Below are positions 34,743 to 43,315 of a DNA stretch of 64,000 bases, in pieces. Numbering within the stretch: the stretch's first letter is position 1; every line of letters starts with the position of its first letter. Below the pieces are notes generated by a model. It did no database searches. It was not told the DNA's origin and saw only the letters and a list, made by a program, of their open reading frames with translations. The DNA lies in NCBI GenBank assembly GCA_017541305.1, contig JAFXZJ010000027.1, positions 62,001 to 126,000 of the forward strand, in the 5' to 3' direction. A program made the position numbers and the translations under genes. The stretch comes from Clostridia bacterium. GTDB lineage: Bacteria; Bacillota; Clostridia; Christensenellales; CAG-138.

Positions 34743-35288
34743 TTGGACGATGAAAGGATAATAGAGCTGTTCTTCGAACGCTCGGAACAGGCCATAACGG
34801 AGGTTTCGCAAAAATACGGCAGGCTGATGACGAAGGTTGCAATGAACGCATTGGGCAGCTTGCCCGATGCGGAAGAATGCGTGAACGACGCCTATCTGGG
34901 GCTCTGGAACGCCATACCGCCCGCAAGACCGAAGCCGCTTATAGCCTTCGTATGCAGGATAGTACGCAATATCTCGATCAACCGCTATCACAGCAAGGCG
35001 TTCGAGCACAGGCGGAACGGATATGAGGAATGCCTTGATGAATTTGAAAACCTGTTCGGCTCGCGGGAAAGCGTCGAGGAAACCATGGACAAAAAAATGC
35101 TTGCGGGCTATATCGATGAGTTCCTCGAAACGCGGAGCGAGCTCGACCGGCTCATATTCGTGAGGCGATTTTTCTACATGGACACGAGCCCGCAGATAGC
35201 CGAACAAACAGGACTGACATCCGTTGCCGTCAGATCGCGGCTTTCAAGAATAAAGGCCGATCTAAAACCGTTTTTGCAGGAGAAATGA
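34743..35288 (+). CDS. ECF-type RNA polymerase sigma factor
   Basis: 181 aa. Sigma-70 region 2 (about 10-85: ALGSLPDAEECVNDAYLGLW, PLIAFVCRIVRNISINRYHS) and region 4 (about 125-175: YMDTSPQIAEQTGLTSVAVRSRLSRIK). Start is TTG at 34743, 9 nt after AAGGAGG. Overlaps the next gene by 4 nt (ATGA), the standard layout of a sigma factor with its membrane regulator. The stress or signal it answers is not evident. Confidence 0.9.
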   Translation: MDDERIIELFFERSEQAITEVSQKYGRLMTKVAMNALGSLPDAEECVNDAYLGLWNAIPPARPKPLIAFVCRIVRNISINRYHSKAFEHRRNGYEECLDEFENLFGSRESVEETMDKKMLAGYIDEFLETRSELDRLIFVRRFFYMDTSPQIAEQTGLTSVAVRSRLSRIKADLKPFLQEK

Positions 35289-35977
35289 GTTTTGGTATGA
35301 ACGCTAAGCTTTTTATGGACGCCGTTGGGCAGATAAGCGGGGATACGATAGCGCGGTATTCCGGGCTCTGCCCTGCCGTCTCGTCCGAGAGTAAGCAAAG
35401 GAGGACGGATACCGCGAAGAAGCTGATAAAATGGCTTGCCGCGGCAGCCGCGCTTATCGCGCTTGGATTTGGCATTTTTGCGGTGATAAAGAGTTTTTCC
35501 GGTATTGACAGCGGAAGGCCGCATGGCGGCGATTATCCCTATTACGCGTCGGTGGAAGAGCTCATGGAAGCCTCCGACGCCGTGATAGTCGGCGAGGTGA
35601 TATCCGCAGGCGAAGAGAGGAGCATGAGCGTTTCCCCGGATTCAACCGAAAAGCTGATATACACAGTCTCCAAAGTACGCGTGACCGAGGCCGTAAAGGG
35701 CAGGCTTCGTACCGGGGACGTGATCGAGGTGAAGCAGCTTGGCTCTGAAAAAGTTCACTATGAGGAGAGCGGAAGCTTTTTTAAGAAGGGCTCAACGCGG
35801 CTTCTCTTCCTTGCGGCATACGATGATGTGCCGTATTCCCCTGTCAATCCCTATCAGGGAGCCGTTGAGGTGCGCGAAGGAAGGCTGTATGCCGAAAGCA
35901 AATACTCTCTGTTTGGGTATAAGGAGCATGAACAGCAGGAAACCGTGCTTGCGGAGTTGCGGGGATACGTAAAGTAA
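35285..35977 (+). CDS. Putative membrane-anchored anti-sigma factor
   Basis: 230 aa. Short cytosolic N-terminus with LFMDAVGQISGDTIARY, which fits the motif at the start of many clostridial anti-sigma proteins paired with ECF factors; one membrane helix at about 47-68 (LIKWLAAAAALIALGFGIFAVI); and an extracytoplasmic domain (about 85-230) rich in beta strands (DAVIVGEVISAG; VTEAVKGRLRTGDVIEVKQL). Role inferred mainly from translational coupling to the sigma gene. Confidence 0.7.
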   Translation: MSFGMNAKLFMDAVGQISGDTIARYSGLCPAVSSESKQRRTDTAKKLIKWLAAAAALIALGFGIFAVIKSFSGIDSGRPHGGDYPYYASVEELMEASDAVIVGEVISAGEERSMSVSPDSTEKLIYTVSKVRVTEAVKGRLRTGDVIEVKQLGSEKVHYEESGSFFKKGSTRLLFLAAYDDVPYSPVNPYQGAVEVREGRLYAESKYSLFGYKEHEQQETVLAELRGYVK

Positions 35978-36003
35978 AAAGGATAGCGTTATTGCCCGTA
36001 GAC

Positions 36004-36053
36004 AGTAATAGATAGAGCGGAGAGCCCCTTTCAGGAGCTCTCCGCCAATTACT
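36004..36053. terminator. Hairpin between convergent genes
   Basis: GCGGAGAGC / GCTCTCCGC stem with outer arms AGTAAT / ATTACT. No long T run. It could stop both the anti-sigma and the kbl transcripts. Confidence 0.55.
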
Positions 36054-36075
36054 ATTTGCTGATCTCTGATTTAAA

Positions 36076-37257
36076 TCATATGCCCATTTCTTCCTTGACT
36101 TCCTTGAAGCACTTGACCGCGAAATCCAGATCCTCCTTGGTGTGTCCCGCGGAGACCTGAGTGCGGATCCTGTCCTTGCCCTTGGGCACTACGGGGTAGC
36201 AGAAGCCGACTACGTAGACGCCCTTATCGAGCATGCGGCGGGCGAACTCCTGAGCGATCTTGGGATCGTAGAGCATTACGGGCACGATGGGATGGGTGCT
36301 CTCGATGACGTCAAAGCCGATCTTGCCGAGCTGCTCGCGGAAATACTTGGTGTTCTCATGCACCTTGTCACGCAGGGCGGTGGACTCGTTGAGCATATCG
36401 ATGACCTTGATGGAAGCCGCGCAAATGGCGGGAGCAAGGGTGTTGGAGAAGAGATAGGGACGGCTCTTCTGACGGAGCATATCGATTATCTCCTGACTGG
36501 CGCAGGTATAGCCGCCGGACGCGCCGCCCATGGCCTTGCCGAGGGTGCCGGTGATGATATCAACACGGCCCATTACGCCGCAGGCCTCGTGAGTGCCCTT
36601 GCCGTGCTCGCCCATGAAGCCGACCGCGTGGGAATCATCGACCATAACGAGCGCGCCGTATTCATCGGCCAGGTCGCAGATGGCGGGAAGGTTGGCGATG
36701 ATGCCGTCCATGGAGAATACGCCGTCGGTGGCGATCAGCTTGATGCGGCAATCCTTGGCGGCCTCGAGCTGAGCGCGGAGGTCGTCCATGTTGTTGTTCT
36801 TATAGCGGAACCTCTTTGCCTTGCACAGCCTTACGCCGTCGATTATGGAGGCATGGTTGAGCTCGTCGGAGATGATGGCGTCTTCAGCACCGAGGATGGT
36901 CTCGAAAAGACCGCCGTTCGCGTCGAAGCAGGAGGTGTAGAGTATGCAGTCGTCCATCTCGATGAAGTCGGCAAGCTTGCGCTCCAGCTCCTTATGGATC
37001 TCCTGCGTGCCGCAGATGAAGCGGACGGAGGAAAGGCCGTAGCCCCACTTTTCATAGCTGGCCTTGGCGGCGGCTATGATCTCGGGATTGTTGGCAAGAC
37101 CCAGATAGTTGTTGGCGCACATATTGAGAACGCCCTTTGCCTTGGTGGTGTCGATCCTCGCGCGCTGCTCGGTGGTGATTATGCGCTCCTCGCGCCACGT
37201 GCCGGCCTCTTTGATAGCGTCGAGCTCTTTACGGAAAATGTTGTAAGCTTCCTTCAT
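36076..37257 (-). CDS. kbl: 2-amino-3-ketobutyrate CoA ligase (glycine C-acetyltransferase)
   Basis: 393 aa, fold-type I PLP enzyme of the alpha-oxoamine synthase family. Converts 2-amino-3-ketobutyrate plus CoA to glycine and acetyl-CoA, the second step of threonine breakdown. Signatures: [34 protein letters not shown], and PLP Lys in [15 protein letters not shown]. Lies 23 nt after tdh in the same operon. Confidence 0.96.
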   Translation of the reverse strand: MKEAYNIFRKELDAIKEAGTWREERIITTEQRARIDTTKAKGVLNMCANNYLGLANNPEIIAAAKASYEKWGYGLSSVRFICGTQEIHKELERKLADFIEMDDCILYTSCFDANGGLFETILGAEDAIISDELNHASIIDGVRLCKAKRFRYKNNNMDDLRAQLEAAKDCRIKLIATDGVFSMDGIIANLPAICDLADEYGALVMVDDSHAVGFMGEHGKGTHEACGVMGRVDIITGTLGKAMGGASGGYTCASQEIIDMLRQKSRPYLFSNTLAPAICAASIKVIDMLNESTALRDKVHENTKYFREQLGKIGFDVIESTHPIVPVMLYDPKIAQEFARRMLDKGVYVVGFCYPVVPKGKDRIRTQVSAGHTKEDLDFAVKCFKEVKEEMGI

Positions 37258-37280
37258 ACTATTATCTCCTTATTAAAGAT

Positions 37281-38321
37281 TTACTTGGTCCAATCGAGCA
37301 CAACCTTGCCGCTCATGCCGGAATTCATGGCCTCGAAGCCCTTCTCGAAGTCGCGGTAGTTGAAGCGGTGGGTGATCATGGGTGAAAGATCGAGGCCGGC
37401 CTCGACCATGGCGCCCATCTTATACCAGGTCTCGAACATCTGCCTGCCGTAAATGCCCTGCAGGGTGAGACCCTTGAATATGACGTCGTTCCAATCGACT
37501 GCGGTGCCGGGCTTGGCAATGCCGAGGAGCGCTACCTTGCCCGCGTTGCGCATAACGCTGATCATCTGATTGAGCGCTATGCCGGAGCCGGACATTTCAA
37601 GGCCCACGTCAAAGCCCTCGGTCATGCCCATTTCCTTCATGACCTCGGTAAGATCCTCCTTCATGGTGTTGACGACCCTGGTGGCGCCCATCTTTTTGGC
37701 AAGGGCAAGGCGGTAATCGTTGATATCGGTCACGACGACCTTGCGCGCGCCGTTCTGGCGGCAGATGCCGGCGGCCATCATGCCGATGGGGCCTGCGCCT
37801 GTGATCAGCACGTCCTCGCCGATCACGTCGAACATCAGCGCGGTGTGGGTGGCGTTGCCGTAAGCATCGAAGAAGGAGATGATATCCTCGGGGATATCCC
37901 AGGTGATGGGTATCACGTTGCGCGCGGGGATGCAGATGTATTCCGCAAAGGCGCCGCTGCGCTGAACGCCCACGCCCTGGGTCTTGGCGCAGAGATGGGA
38001 CTTGCCGCTGCGGCAGTTGCGGCAGTGGCCGCAGGTGATGTGGCCCTCGCCGGATACGAGCTGGCTCACGTGCAGGCCCTCAACTCCGTCGCCGAGCTCG
38101 GCGATCTCGCCCACGTATTCATGACCGATGGTCACGGGGGGCTTGACGTGAGTCTGGCTCCACGGATCCCAGTTATAGATGTGGACGTCCGTGCCGCAGA
38201 TAGCGGTCTTATGTATCTTGATGAGGACTTCGCCGGTGTGCACCTCGGGTACGGGTACCTGCATGAGGGTAAGACCGGGGCCGGCAGTGGTCTTAACAAG
38301 TGCATCCATCATTTTTTCCAT
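37281..38321 (-). CDS. tdh: L-threonine 3-dehydrogenase
   Basis: 346 aa zinc-dependent medium-chain dehydrogenase; oxidises threonine to 2-amino-3-ketobutyrate with NAD+. Catalytic zinc ligands in [12 protein letters not shown] and [10 protein letters not shown]; structural zinc cysteines in [19 protein letters not shown]; Rossmann motif [14 protein letters not shown]. Start ATG at 38321 with AAGGAAGG 8 nt upstream. Between the aminotransferase gene (39 nt) and kbl (23 nt). Confidence 0.96.
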   Translation of the reverse strand: MEKMMDALVKTTAGPGLTLMQVPVPEVHTGEVLIKIHKTAICGTDVHIYNWDPWSQTHVKPPVTIGHEYVGEIAELGDGVEGLHVSQLVSGEGHITCGHCRNCRSGKSHLCAKTQGVGVQRSGAFAEYICIPARNVIPITWDIPEDIISFFDAYGNATHTALMFDVIGEDVLITGAGPIGMMAAGICRQNGARKVVVTDINDYRLALAKKMGATRVVNTMKEDLTEVMKEMGMTEGFDVGLEMSGSGIALNQMISVMRNAGKVALLGIAKPGTAVDWNDVIFKGLTLQGIYGRQMFETWYKMGAMVEAGLDLSPMITHRFNYRDFEKGFEAMNSGMSGKVVLDWTK

Positions 38322-38360
38322 ATGATTCGCCTTCCTTATGTGAAATATAATTGGTTTCGA

Positions 38361-39644
38361 TCAAGCGGCAATGCCGAGCAGCTTTTCAAGAGCGGCGATC
38401 TTTATCGCAAGGCAAAGCACCTGCATGGCAAGCGCAAGCTCCTCGCAGGGAGGGAAGCTGGGCGCGATGCGCAGGTTCTGATCCTTGGGATCGTTCTTGT
38501 AGGGGAAGGTCGCTCCGGCGCCGGTCATAACGACGCCCGCTTCCTTGCACAGGGCGTGAACGCGCTTTGCGCAGCCCTCCATTGTGTTGAGGGACACGAA
38601 ATAGCCGCCGGTGGGCTTATGCCAGGAGGCAGCGCCCAGGGGCGCGATCTCGCTTTCGAGGGTCTCGAGAACTATATCGAATTTGGGCTTGAGCACGGCC
38701 GCGTGGCGCTTCATGTGAGCGATAACGCCCGCCGCGTTGCCGAAGAACTTGACGTGACGAAGCTGATTGAGCTTGTCATAGCTGATTATCTGCGCGTTCC
38801 ACAGCTTTTTCATATAGGCCATGTTGTCCTCGGAGCAGCAGAAGCAGGAAACGCCCGCGCCGGGGAAAGTGATCTTGCTGGTGGACGCGAATTCGAATAC
38901 CATATCGGGATTGCCCGCGTCGGCGCAGGCCTGCAAAATGTTGCGGAAGGGCACGAAGCCGCCCTCGAATTCATGCACGCAGTAAGCGTTGTCCCACATG
39001 AGCACGAAATCGGGCGCCGCGGGCTTCATATTGGCGATGCGCTGGAAGGTCCTGTCGGAGAACACCACGCCGTCGGGATTGGAATACTTGGGAACGCACC
39101 ACATACCCTTGACGCAGGGATCCTTTATGAGCTCCTCTACCATGTCCATATCAGGGCCGTCCTCAAGGAGCGGTATCGTTATCATCTCCATACCGAAGGT
39201 CTCGCAGATGGTGAAATGCCTGTCATAGCCGGGGGCGGGACAAAGGAATTTTACTTTGTCGAGCTTTGCCCATTTTTCGGGCGAATGCAGAAGACCGTGC
39301 GTATAGGCCTTGGCGATCACGTCATACATCATCTCAAGCGATGCGCTACCGCCGACGAACACCTGCTCGTACTTAACTCCCAGGAGCTCGGCAAAAAGCC
39401 TGCGGCATGCGGGCAGACCCATCAGCTCGCCGTAATTGCGGGCTTCAACTCCGTCGACCTTGGTCTCGGAAGGATCGATGTACATGTTGAGCATCTCGTC
39501 GGAAAGCTCAAGCTGCTCCGCGCCGGGCTTGCCCCTTGACATATCAAGCTTCAAGCCCTTGGCCTTCATAGCCTCGTACTGCTCCAAAGAGGATTTCAAC
39601 AGAGCCTCCTGCTCCTCACGGCTCATTTCAAAAACTGTAGGCAT
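38361..39644 (-). CDS. Aspartate aminotransferase-like enzyme (type Ic)
   Basis: 427 aa PLP aminotransferase of the class-I-related type Ic group. Signatures: LDMSRGKPGAEQL near the start, RNYGELMGLPACRRLF, SNPDGVVFSD, DNAYCVHEF, and PLP Lys in EFASTSKITFPGAGVS. The ATG at 39644 (MPTVFEM) is used; GGAGG is 13 nt upstream, slightly far. First gene of a three-gene operon with tdh and kbl driven by a perfect promoter, suggesting joint handling of aspartate-family amino acids. Confidence 0.9.
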   Translation of the reverse strand: MPTVFEMSREEQEALLKSSLEQYEAMKAKGLKLDMSRGKPGAEQLELSDEMLNMYIDPSETKVDGVEARNYGELMGLPACRRLFAELLGVKYEQVFVGGSASLEMMYDVIAKAYTHGLLHSPEKWAKLDKVKFLCPAPGYDRHFTICETFGMEMITIPLLEDGPDMDMVEELIKDPCVKGMWCVPKYSNPDGVVFSDRTFQRIANMKPAAPDFVLMWDNAYCVHEFEGGFVPFRNILQACADAGNPDMVFEFASTSKITFPGAGVSCFCCSEDNMAYMKKLWNAQIISYDKLNQLRHVKFFGNAAGVIAHMKRHAAVLKPKFDIVLETLESEIAPLGAASWHKPTGGYFVSLNTMEGCAKRVHALCKEAGVVMTGAGATFPYKNDPKDQNLRIAPSFPPCEELALAMQVLCLAIKIAALEKLLGIAA

Positions 39645-39693
39645 GGAAAGACATAAACCTCCGTTATCGTATTGGCAGATATCTGCCATGTAA

Positions 39694-39722
39694 ATTATAG
39701 ACCTGTTCGAGGGAAGTGTCAA
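39694..39722 (-). promoter_or_regulatory. Perfect consensus sigma-A promoter of aminotransferase-tdh-kbl
   Basis: On the minus strand TTGACA (39722-39717), exactly 17 nt, TATAAT (39699-39694). Both hexamers match the consensus fully. Confidence 0.9.
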
Positions 39723-39731
39723 GACTGTAAT

Positions 39732-39787
39732 ACCGCCCGATAAAGCAAGTTGACCGGACGCCCGGAATGCGGTCGGGGCGGTTTTTT
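39732..39787 (+). other. Terminator-like hairpin between two divergent promoters
   Basis: ACCGCCCGA pairs with TCGGGGCGGT, with an alternative inner stem GACCG / CGGTC, followed by six T on the plus strand. No plus-strand gene precedes it, so either it ends a short RNA or it is a relic. Confidence 0.55.
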
Positions 39788-39800
39788 GCCGCGCCGCCTC

Positions 39801-39829
39801 TTGAAATGCTTCGTATAAAATGCTATAAT
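39801..39829 (+). promoter_or_regulatory. Sigma-A promoter of the zinc-ribbon membrane protein gene
   Basis: -35 TTGAAA, 17-nt spacer, -10 TATAAT, 38 nt before the ATG at 39868. Confidence 0.8.
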
Positions 39830-39867
39830 CATATATGCTATTTTTTTAAGATATAAGGAGGCATAAT

Positions 39868-40710
39868 ATGATTTGCAGAAAATGCGGCGCATATCTTGAA
39901 GAGGGCGAGCTCTTTTGCCCCAACTGCGGCACCAGGGCGGAGCTTCCGCAGGCGCAGCCCGCGCAGCGCACTGCTCCCGATCCCCGCTGCACGCAGGAAG
40001 CGCCCCGGGCGGATTACGGCTATCCGCAGGGCGGGTATGCTCCCGCTTATCAGCCCGAGGTCAATAAGGCGGAGCCCTCTGCCGGCGAAAGCTTTTTCGG
40101 CAAGGTGTGGAAAGCCTTCAAGAGCTTCTTCACCGGCCATGTGATGGACGGCCTGCGTGATGAGGCAAAGAGCAAGAGCCTTGAATGGCTGCTCTTCCTG
40201 GGCGCGTTCATCACCGTGTTTGCGATCTCGCTGCCCATACTGATAAGGCAGCTTGTGGGCAGTCCCGCATCCAGGATGATCTCCTACGGCGCGTTCTTCG
40301 CCGCGGGCCTCTTTACCGCGATAACGCTTATCGCGTGGATATTCCTGTTCATGCTTCTTCACGTCAAGGTCATAATGAAGCGCAGGGACGTCTCCCCCGT
40401 TTCGCTGCTCAACGTCATCGCTTACGCCTCCATCCCCGTGACCTGCGCTTTGACCGTGGGCATGATATTCGGCGTCGTGCACGGCTTGGTCAGCATGATG
40501 CTCATAGGCGCGGCTTCGCTCATGGCCGTGATACTCATCTACACCGCCGTCAAGGAATGGGGCTCCAGCGAGAACCGCGATTTCTTCCTTTTCATAGCGT
40601 TCACGCTTGCGGTCATGTTCATGATGCTGCTGTTCGAGCTGCTCATGGCCCTGATAATAGGCGCGGTCACCGCCATCGGTTCGCTGAGCATGTTCAATTA
40701 CCGCTGGTAA
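39868..40710 (+). CDS. Zinc-ribbon, multi-pass membrane protein (Yip1-like)
   Basis: 280 aa. N-terminal zinc ribbon (CRKCGAYLEEGELFCPNC, then GTR), a Pro/Gln/Tyr-rich linker to about 75, an amphipathic helix (FFGKVWKAFKSFFTGHVMDG), and about five membrane helices (residues about 105-280) as in Yip1-type proteins. Strong promoter and ribosome binding site; own terminator. Such zinc-ribbon membrane proteins are common in Clostridia and have no established function. Confidence 0.78.
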   Translation: MICRKCGAYLEEGELFCPNCGTRAELPQAQPAQRTAPDPRCTQEAPRADYGYPQGGYAPAYQPEVNKAEPSAGESFFGKVWKAFKSFFTGHVMDGLRDEAKSKSLEWLLFLGAFITVFAISLPILIRQLVGSPASRMISYGAFFAAGLFTAITLIAWIFLFMLLHVKVIMKRRDVSPVSLLNVIAYASIPVTCALTVGMIFGVVHGLVSMMLIGAASLMAVILIYTAVKEWGSSENRDFFLFIAFTLAVMFMMLLFELLMALIIGAVTAIGSLSMFNYRW

Positions 40711-40721
40711 ACCGGCATGTG

Positions 40722-40751
40722 AAAAAGGCTTCCTTATGGAAGTCTTTTTTT
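40722..40751 (+). terminator. Rho-independent terminator
   Basis: AAAAAGGCTTCC / GGAAGTCTTTTT (one G:U), TTAT loop, extended T run, just after the stop at 40710. Confidence 0.85.
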
Positions 40752-40812
40752 GTGGAAATACGGCGGACGATGTGTTATAATACGCTCAAATTCGAATGGA
40801 ACGGTAAATAAG

Positions 40813-41589
40813 ATGCAGCCAACGGTATGGACTTTTTTGATAGTATGCCCCCTGGTATTCATAGCGGGGTTCGTTGATTCCGTCGCGGGAGGCGGAGGCG
40901 TTATCTCACTGCCCGCATATCTCATCGCGGGGCTTCCCGTGAAGCTTGCCGCGGGCACCAACAAGCTTGCCAACGGCTGCGGCACGGCACTTGCCTGCTA
41001 TAAATACGGCAGATCGGGCAATATCGACTGGCGCGCCGCGATCCCCGCGGGGGTGTTCTCGCTCGTCGGCTCGTCGATAGGCACCTCGCTCGCCGTCTAT
41101 ATGAACGACGCCGTGCTCGAGGTGATAATACTTGCCGCGCTGCCGCTCGTTGCCGTGCTGCTCTTCTTCTCAAAGAACTTCGGCGCCGTTGAAAAGCCTC
41201 CCAAATCAAAGGCGAAAACGCTCGTCTATTCCTCGCTCATCGGCCTTGCGATAGGCTGTTACGACGGGCTCGTCGGCCCTGGCACGGGCACGTTCCTGAC
41301 GCTTGCGTTTTCAATGATACTCGGCTACACGCTTTTAAAATCCTCCGGCTGCGCGAAGGTCGCCAACCTTGCCTCCAACGTCGCTTCTCTCGTGGTGTAC
41401 CTCATGCACGGAGACGTGCTTTTCTCGGTCGGCATACCCGCAATGGCGTGCTCCATGCTGGGCAATTAACTGGGCTCGCGCTTCGCGATCAAGGGCGGGA
41501 GCTCTAAGATACGCCTCGTTATGTTCGTGGTGCTCGGGCTGCTGTTTTTAAAGGTCGGGCTGAATCTGCTCGGAGTGATAGATTTTTGA
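40813..41589 (+). pseudogene. TauE/SafE-family membrane permease interrupted by a stop codon
   Basis: Membrane protein of the sulfite/organosulfonate exporter family: FIAGFVDSVAGGGGVISLPA, GLPVKLAAGTNKLANGCGTA and GCYDGLVGPGTGTFLTLAFS are classic. Codon 219 is TAA (41467-41469), in ..MLGN-stop-LGSRFAIKGG.., where family members normally have an aromatic residue (GNYLGSRLAI-like). The same frame then continues for 39 codons with a normal last helix (MFVVLGLLFLKVGLNLLGVI) and stops at 41587. So a TAT/TAC to TAA change, or a sequencing error, splits it. A -10 TATAAT lies at 40776-40781. Confidence 0.85.
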
Positions 41590-41629
41590 CAGGAACCGAT
41601 CAGTGCGATAACGGTACGGGTTGGCCGGT

Positions 41630-41706
41630 GGGGATGGGTTGTGCAAACAAGCCATCCCCGCGAGCTAAGCGAGCCGCGAAGTGAGCCCGAAAAATATTTT
41701 TTTCGG
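41630..41706. repeat. Two hairpins downstream of the broken permease
   Basis: GGGGATGG / CCATCCCC with an inner TTGT/ACAA arm (41630-41659), and CCGAAAAA / TTTTTCGG (41687-41706). Between them is a GCGAGC...GCGAAGTGAGC quasi-repeat. The rest of 41590-41848 holds no recognisable gene. Confidence 0.55.
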
Positions 41707-41848
41707 AGCGAACGGGCGCCGCGCCGCGATAGGCGCGGAATGCGGACTTCAAGAAACTGAGGCCGCCCCTGCGAGGTATGATCCGTTCTCCTGCGAAAAC
41801 AAGCCTATTGAGGGGCATTTGATCTCTATCCGGGACTATAACGCGCCT

Positions 41849-42631
41849 TCAGGACTCCTTTATGGTTTCCTGCGATTCCGATTCTTCTTTTGCCGCCTCC
41901 ATCTTTGCGGCTTTGATTTCATCCATATAACCCGCTGTTATTATACCAGCCGGAAGCGCTACAATTGCGATTCCGACAAAAGAAGATGCCATCGTCACTA
42001 CCCGCCCAAGCGTGGTAACAGGATAAATATCACCGTAACCCATCGTTGTAAGTGAAACAGTCGCCCAATAGATTGCCTCAAAATAATCGTTGAAAGTATC
42101 CGGCTCCACGTTGAACACAAGCAGAGCCGAGAGCAGCACATATGCTCCGGCAAGAGCTCCAACTGCATACAATGCCTTTTTCTGCCCGGTAAGCACGTTC
42201 GCTAGAATCTGTATGTTTTTAGAATAGCGCACAAACTTCATAGCACGAAATACACGGAGCGTGCGCAGCAGGCGGAAAACCTTTAAAATGCGGAAGCCGG
42301 AAGAAATAAGGCTAAGCGACGGCATGATGCTCAAAAGGTCGACAATTGCCATCGGAGTGAACGGATAAATCAAAAAAGCAAATTTGCGGTGCTTTGGCTT
42401 GGCTATATCGTAAGTCACCCAGCGAAGAAGGTAGTCCACCGCAAAGAAAACCGCTGCAACTTTATCTACAATAGTGAATATAAGCGGTTCTGTTTTAAAA
42501 GCCAACGGTATCAGGCTCACAATGATTATTACAATCATTGCATAATCATAGATATCATTCCAACCGGTAAAAACGCCATCTCCGGTCGAAGGCTCTACCA
42601 AATCCCAAATCTTTTGTCTTAAGCTTTTCAT
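41849..42631 (-). CDS. Voltage-gated-type potassium channel
   Basis: 260 aa, six membrane segments. S4 has regularly spaced arginines (FRILKVFRLLRTLRVFRAMK; R114, R120, R123, R126, R129). Pore helix and selectivity filter TTMGYGD at about 195-201. S6 is FVGIAIVALPAGIITAGY, then a short charged tail with no RCK/TrkA domain. The ATG at 42631 follows GGAGG by 4 nt and overlaps the stop of the small upstream gene (ATGA). Base composition is visibly more AT-rich than the flanks, suggesting transfer. Confidence 0.93.
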   Translation of the reverse strand: MKSLRQKIWDLVEPSTGDGVFTGWNDIYDYAMIVIIIVSLIPLAFKTEPLIFTIVDKVAAVFFAVDYLLRWVTYDIAKPKHRKFAFLIYPFTPMAIVDLLSIMPSLSLISSGFRILKVFRLLRTLRVFRAMKFVRYSKNIQILANVLTGQKKALYAVGALAGAYVLLSALLVFNVEPDTFNDYFEAIYWATVSLTTMGYGDIYPVTTLGRVVTMASSFVGIAIVALPAGIITAGYMDEIKAAKMEAAKEESESQETIKES

Positions 42632-42834
42632 ATTACCTCCACAATAAAGAACACAATACACGCTGCAATAAGTAATTCCGCGAGTATGAGAGTCAGGCAT
42701 CCGCCAGTCATAGCTCGTGCAGTCTTGTTGCGTCTTCCTTGCTTTGTGAGTGGAATCCCAGTTGCTTTTGAAATCTTTCTTTTGGCGTTTGTTACTCCTG
42801 TCGCTCTTTTCCAAGAAAAACCGCCTTTACTCAT
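42628..42834 (-). CDS. Small one-pass membrane protein, 68 aa, coupled to the K+ channel
   Basis: Basic N-terminal half (MSKGGFSWKRATGVTNAKRK, then ISKATGIPLTKQGRRNK) and a C-terminal membrane helix (about 46-68: CLTLILAELLIAACIVFFIV). The GGFSWKR..G...AK.K.S...GIP.T..GR pattern recurs in uncharacterised bacterial proteins from memory; no function known. ATG at 42834 follows GGAGG by 7 nt and is preferred to an upstream ATG at 42966. Its stop overlaps the channel start by 4 nt, so it may be a channel partner. AT-rich like the channel gene. Confidence 0.72.
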   Translation of the reverse strand: MSKGGFSWKRATGVTNAKRKISKATGIPLTKQGRRNKTARAMTGGCLTLILAELLIAACIVFFIVEVI

Positions 42835-43107
42835 TTTTATACCTCCATTATTTATTTCCCTTCTCAGTTCTGTTACCACGCAGCCGATCGGCACCGGCAA
42901 AGCAGAGACTTCATCAACACTGTAACGGCGCGAAGTGTAGTTAGTGTTAAGCAGGCTAATTCCCAAGCTGCCGTCCTTTAACTTTTATGTTTCTATTATA
43001 CCACATCGTTTCTATGTTTTACAGCGCTAAACGTAAAAAAAGACCGCTGACATAAGCTTGTCGGCAGTTTGACTTGAAGTATTCCCTTCCGTTAGTTTGT
43101 GGACCGA

Positions 43108-43133
43108 GTGAGAAGATTCGAACTTCCGGCCTC
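43108..43133. repeat. Direct repeat of the tRNA-Pro 3' half (26 nt)
   Basis: Exact copy of bases 43323-43348 inside tRNA-Pro (T arm and flanks). On the minus strand it continues into a CACTCGGTCCA end, resembling an acceptor 3' strand plus CCA but without a matching 5' strand. It therefore looks like a tRNA end fragment of the kind left at attachment sites or carried by repeats. Confidence 0.75.
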
Positions 43134-43134
43134 G

Positions 43135-43234
43135 GGGCGGTCTGCTGTTCCTTCGGAACAGTCTGCCGCCCGTTGAATTCCTTTTCAAGCATCCACCGGA
43201 TGCTTGAAATCGCCTTTGGCGACCGGCATTCAAC
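43135..43234. repeat. Cluster of nested hairpins next to the tRNA fragment
   Basis: Hairpin 1 (43135-43171): GGGCGG-TCTG-CTGTTCC / GGAACAG-TCTG-CCGCCC. Outer arms GTTGAAT (43172-43178) and ATTCAAC (43228-43234) enclose an 11-bp hairpin TTCAAGCATCC / GGATGCTTGAA (43184-43208) and CGCC / GGCG (43211-43221). Likely a mobile or structured repeat. No credible gene lies in 42835-43314. Confidence 0.75.
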
Positions 43235-43277
43235 CCCTCTTAGGGTTCAAGAGCCCGGAACTTCTTCAATCAAATGC

Positions 43278-43315
43278 AAACAAAAGAGATAGGCGGTTGC
43301 CTATCTCTTTTGTTT
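43278..43315 (-). terminator. Terminator of tRNA-Pro
   Basis: Perfect 17-bp inverted repeat AAACAAAAGAGATAGGC / GCCTATCTCTTTTGTTT with a 4-nt loop, directly following the tRNA 3' end. Confidence 0.85.

Noticed and set aside
43027..43233. 68-residue open frame on the minus strand in the hairpin cluster
   Set aside because: It lies across perfect inverted repeats and a tRNA fragment, is Arg/Gly/Ser-rich, and has no ribosome binding site; a by-product of structured DNA.
43172..43234. GTTGAAT...ATTCAAC looked like an integron attC core pair
   Set aside because: attC sites read RYYYAAC first and GTTRRRY last; here the order is reversed on both strands, and no integrase is present.
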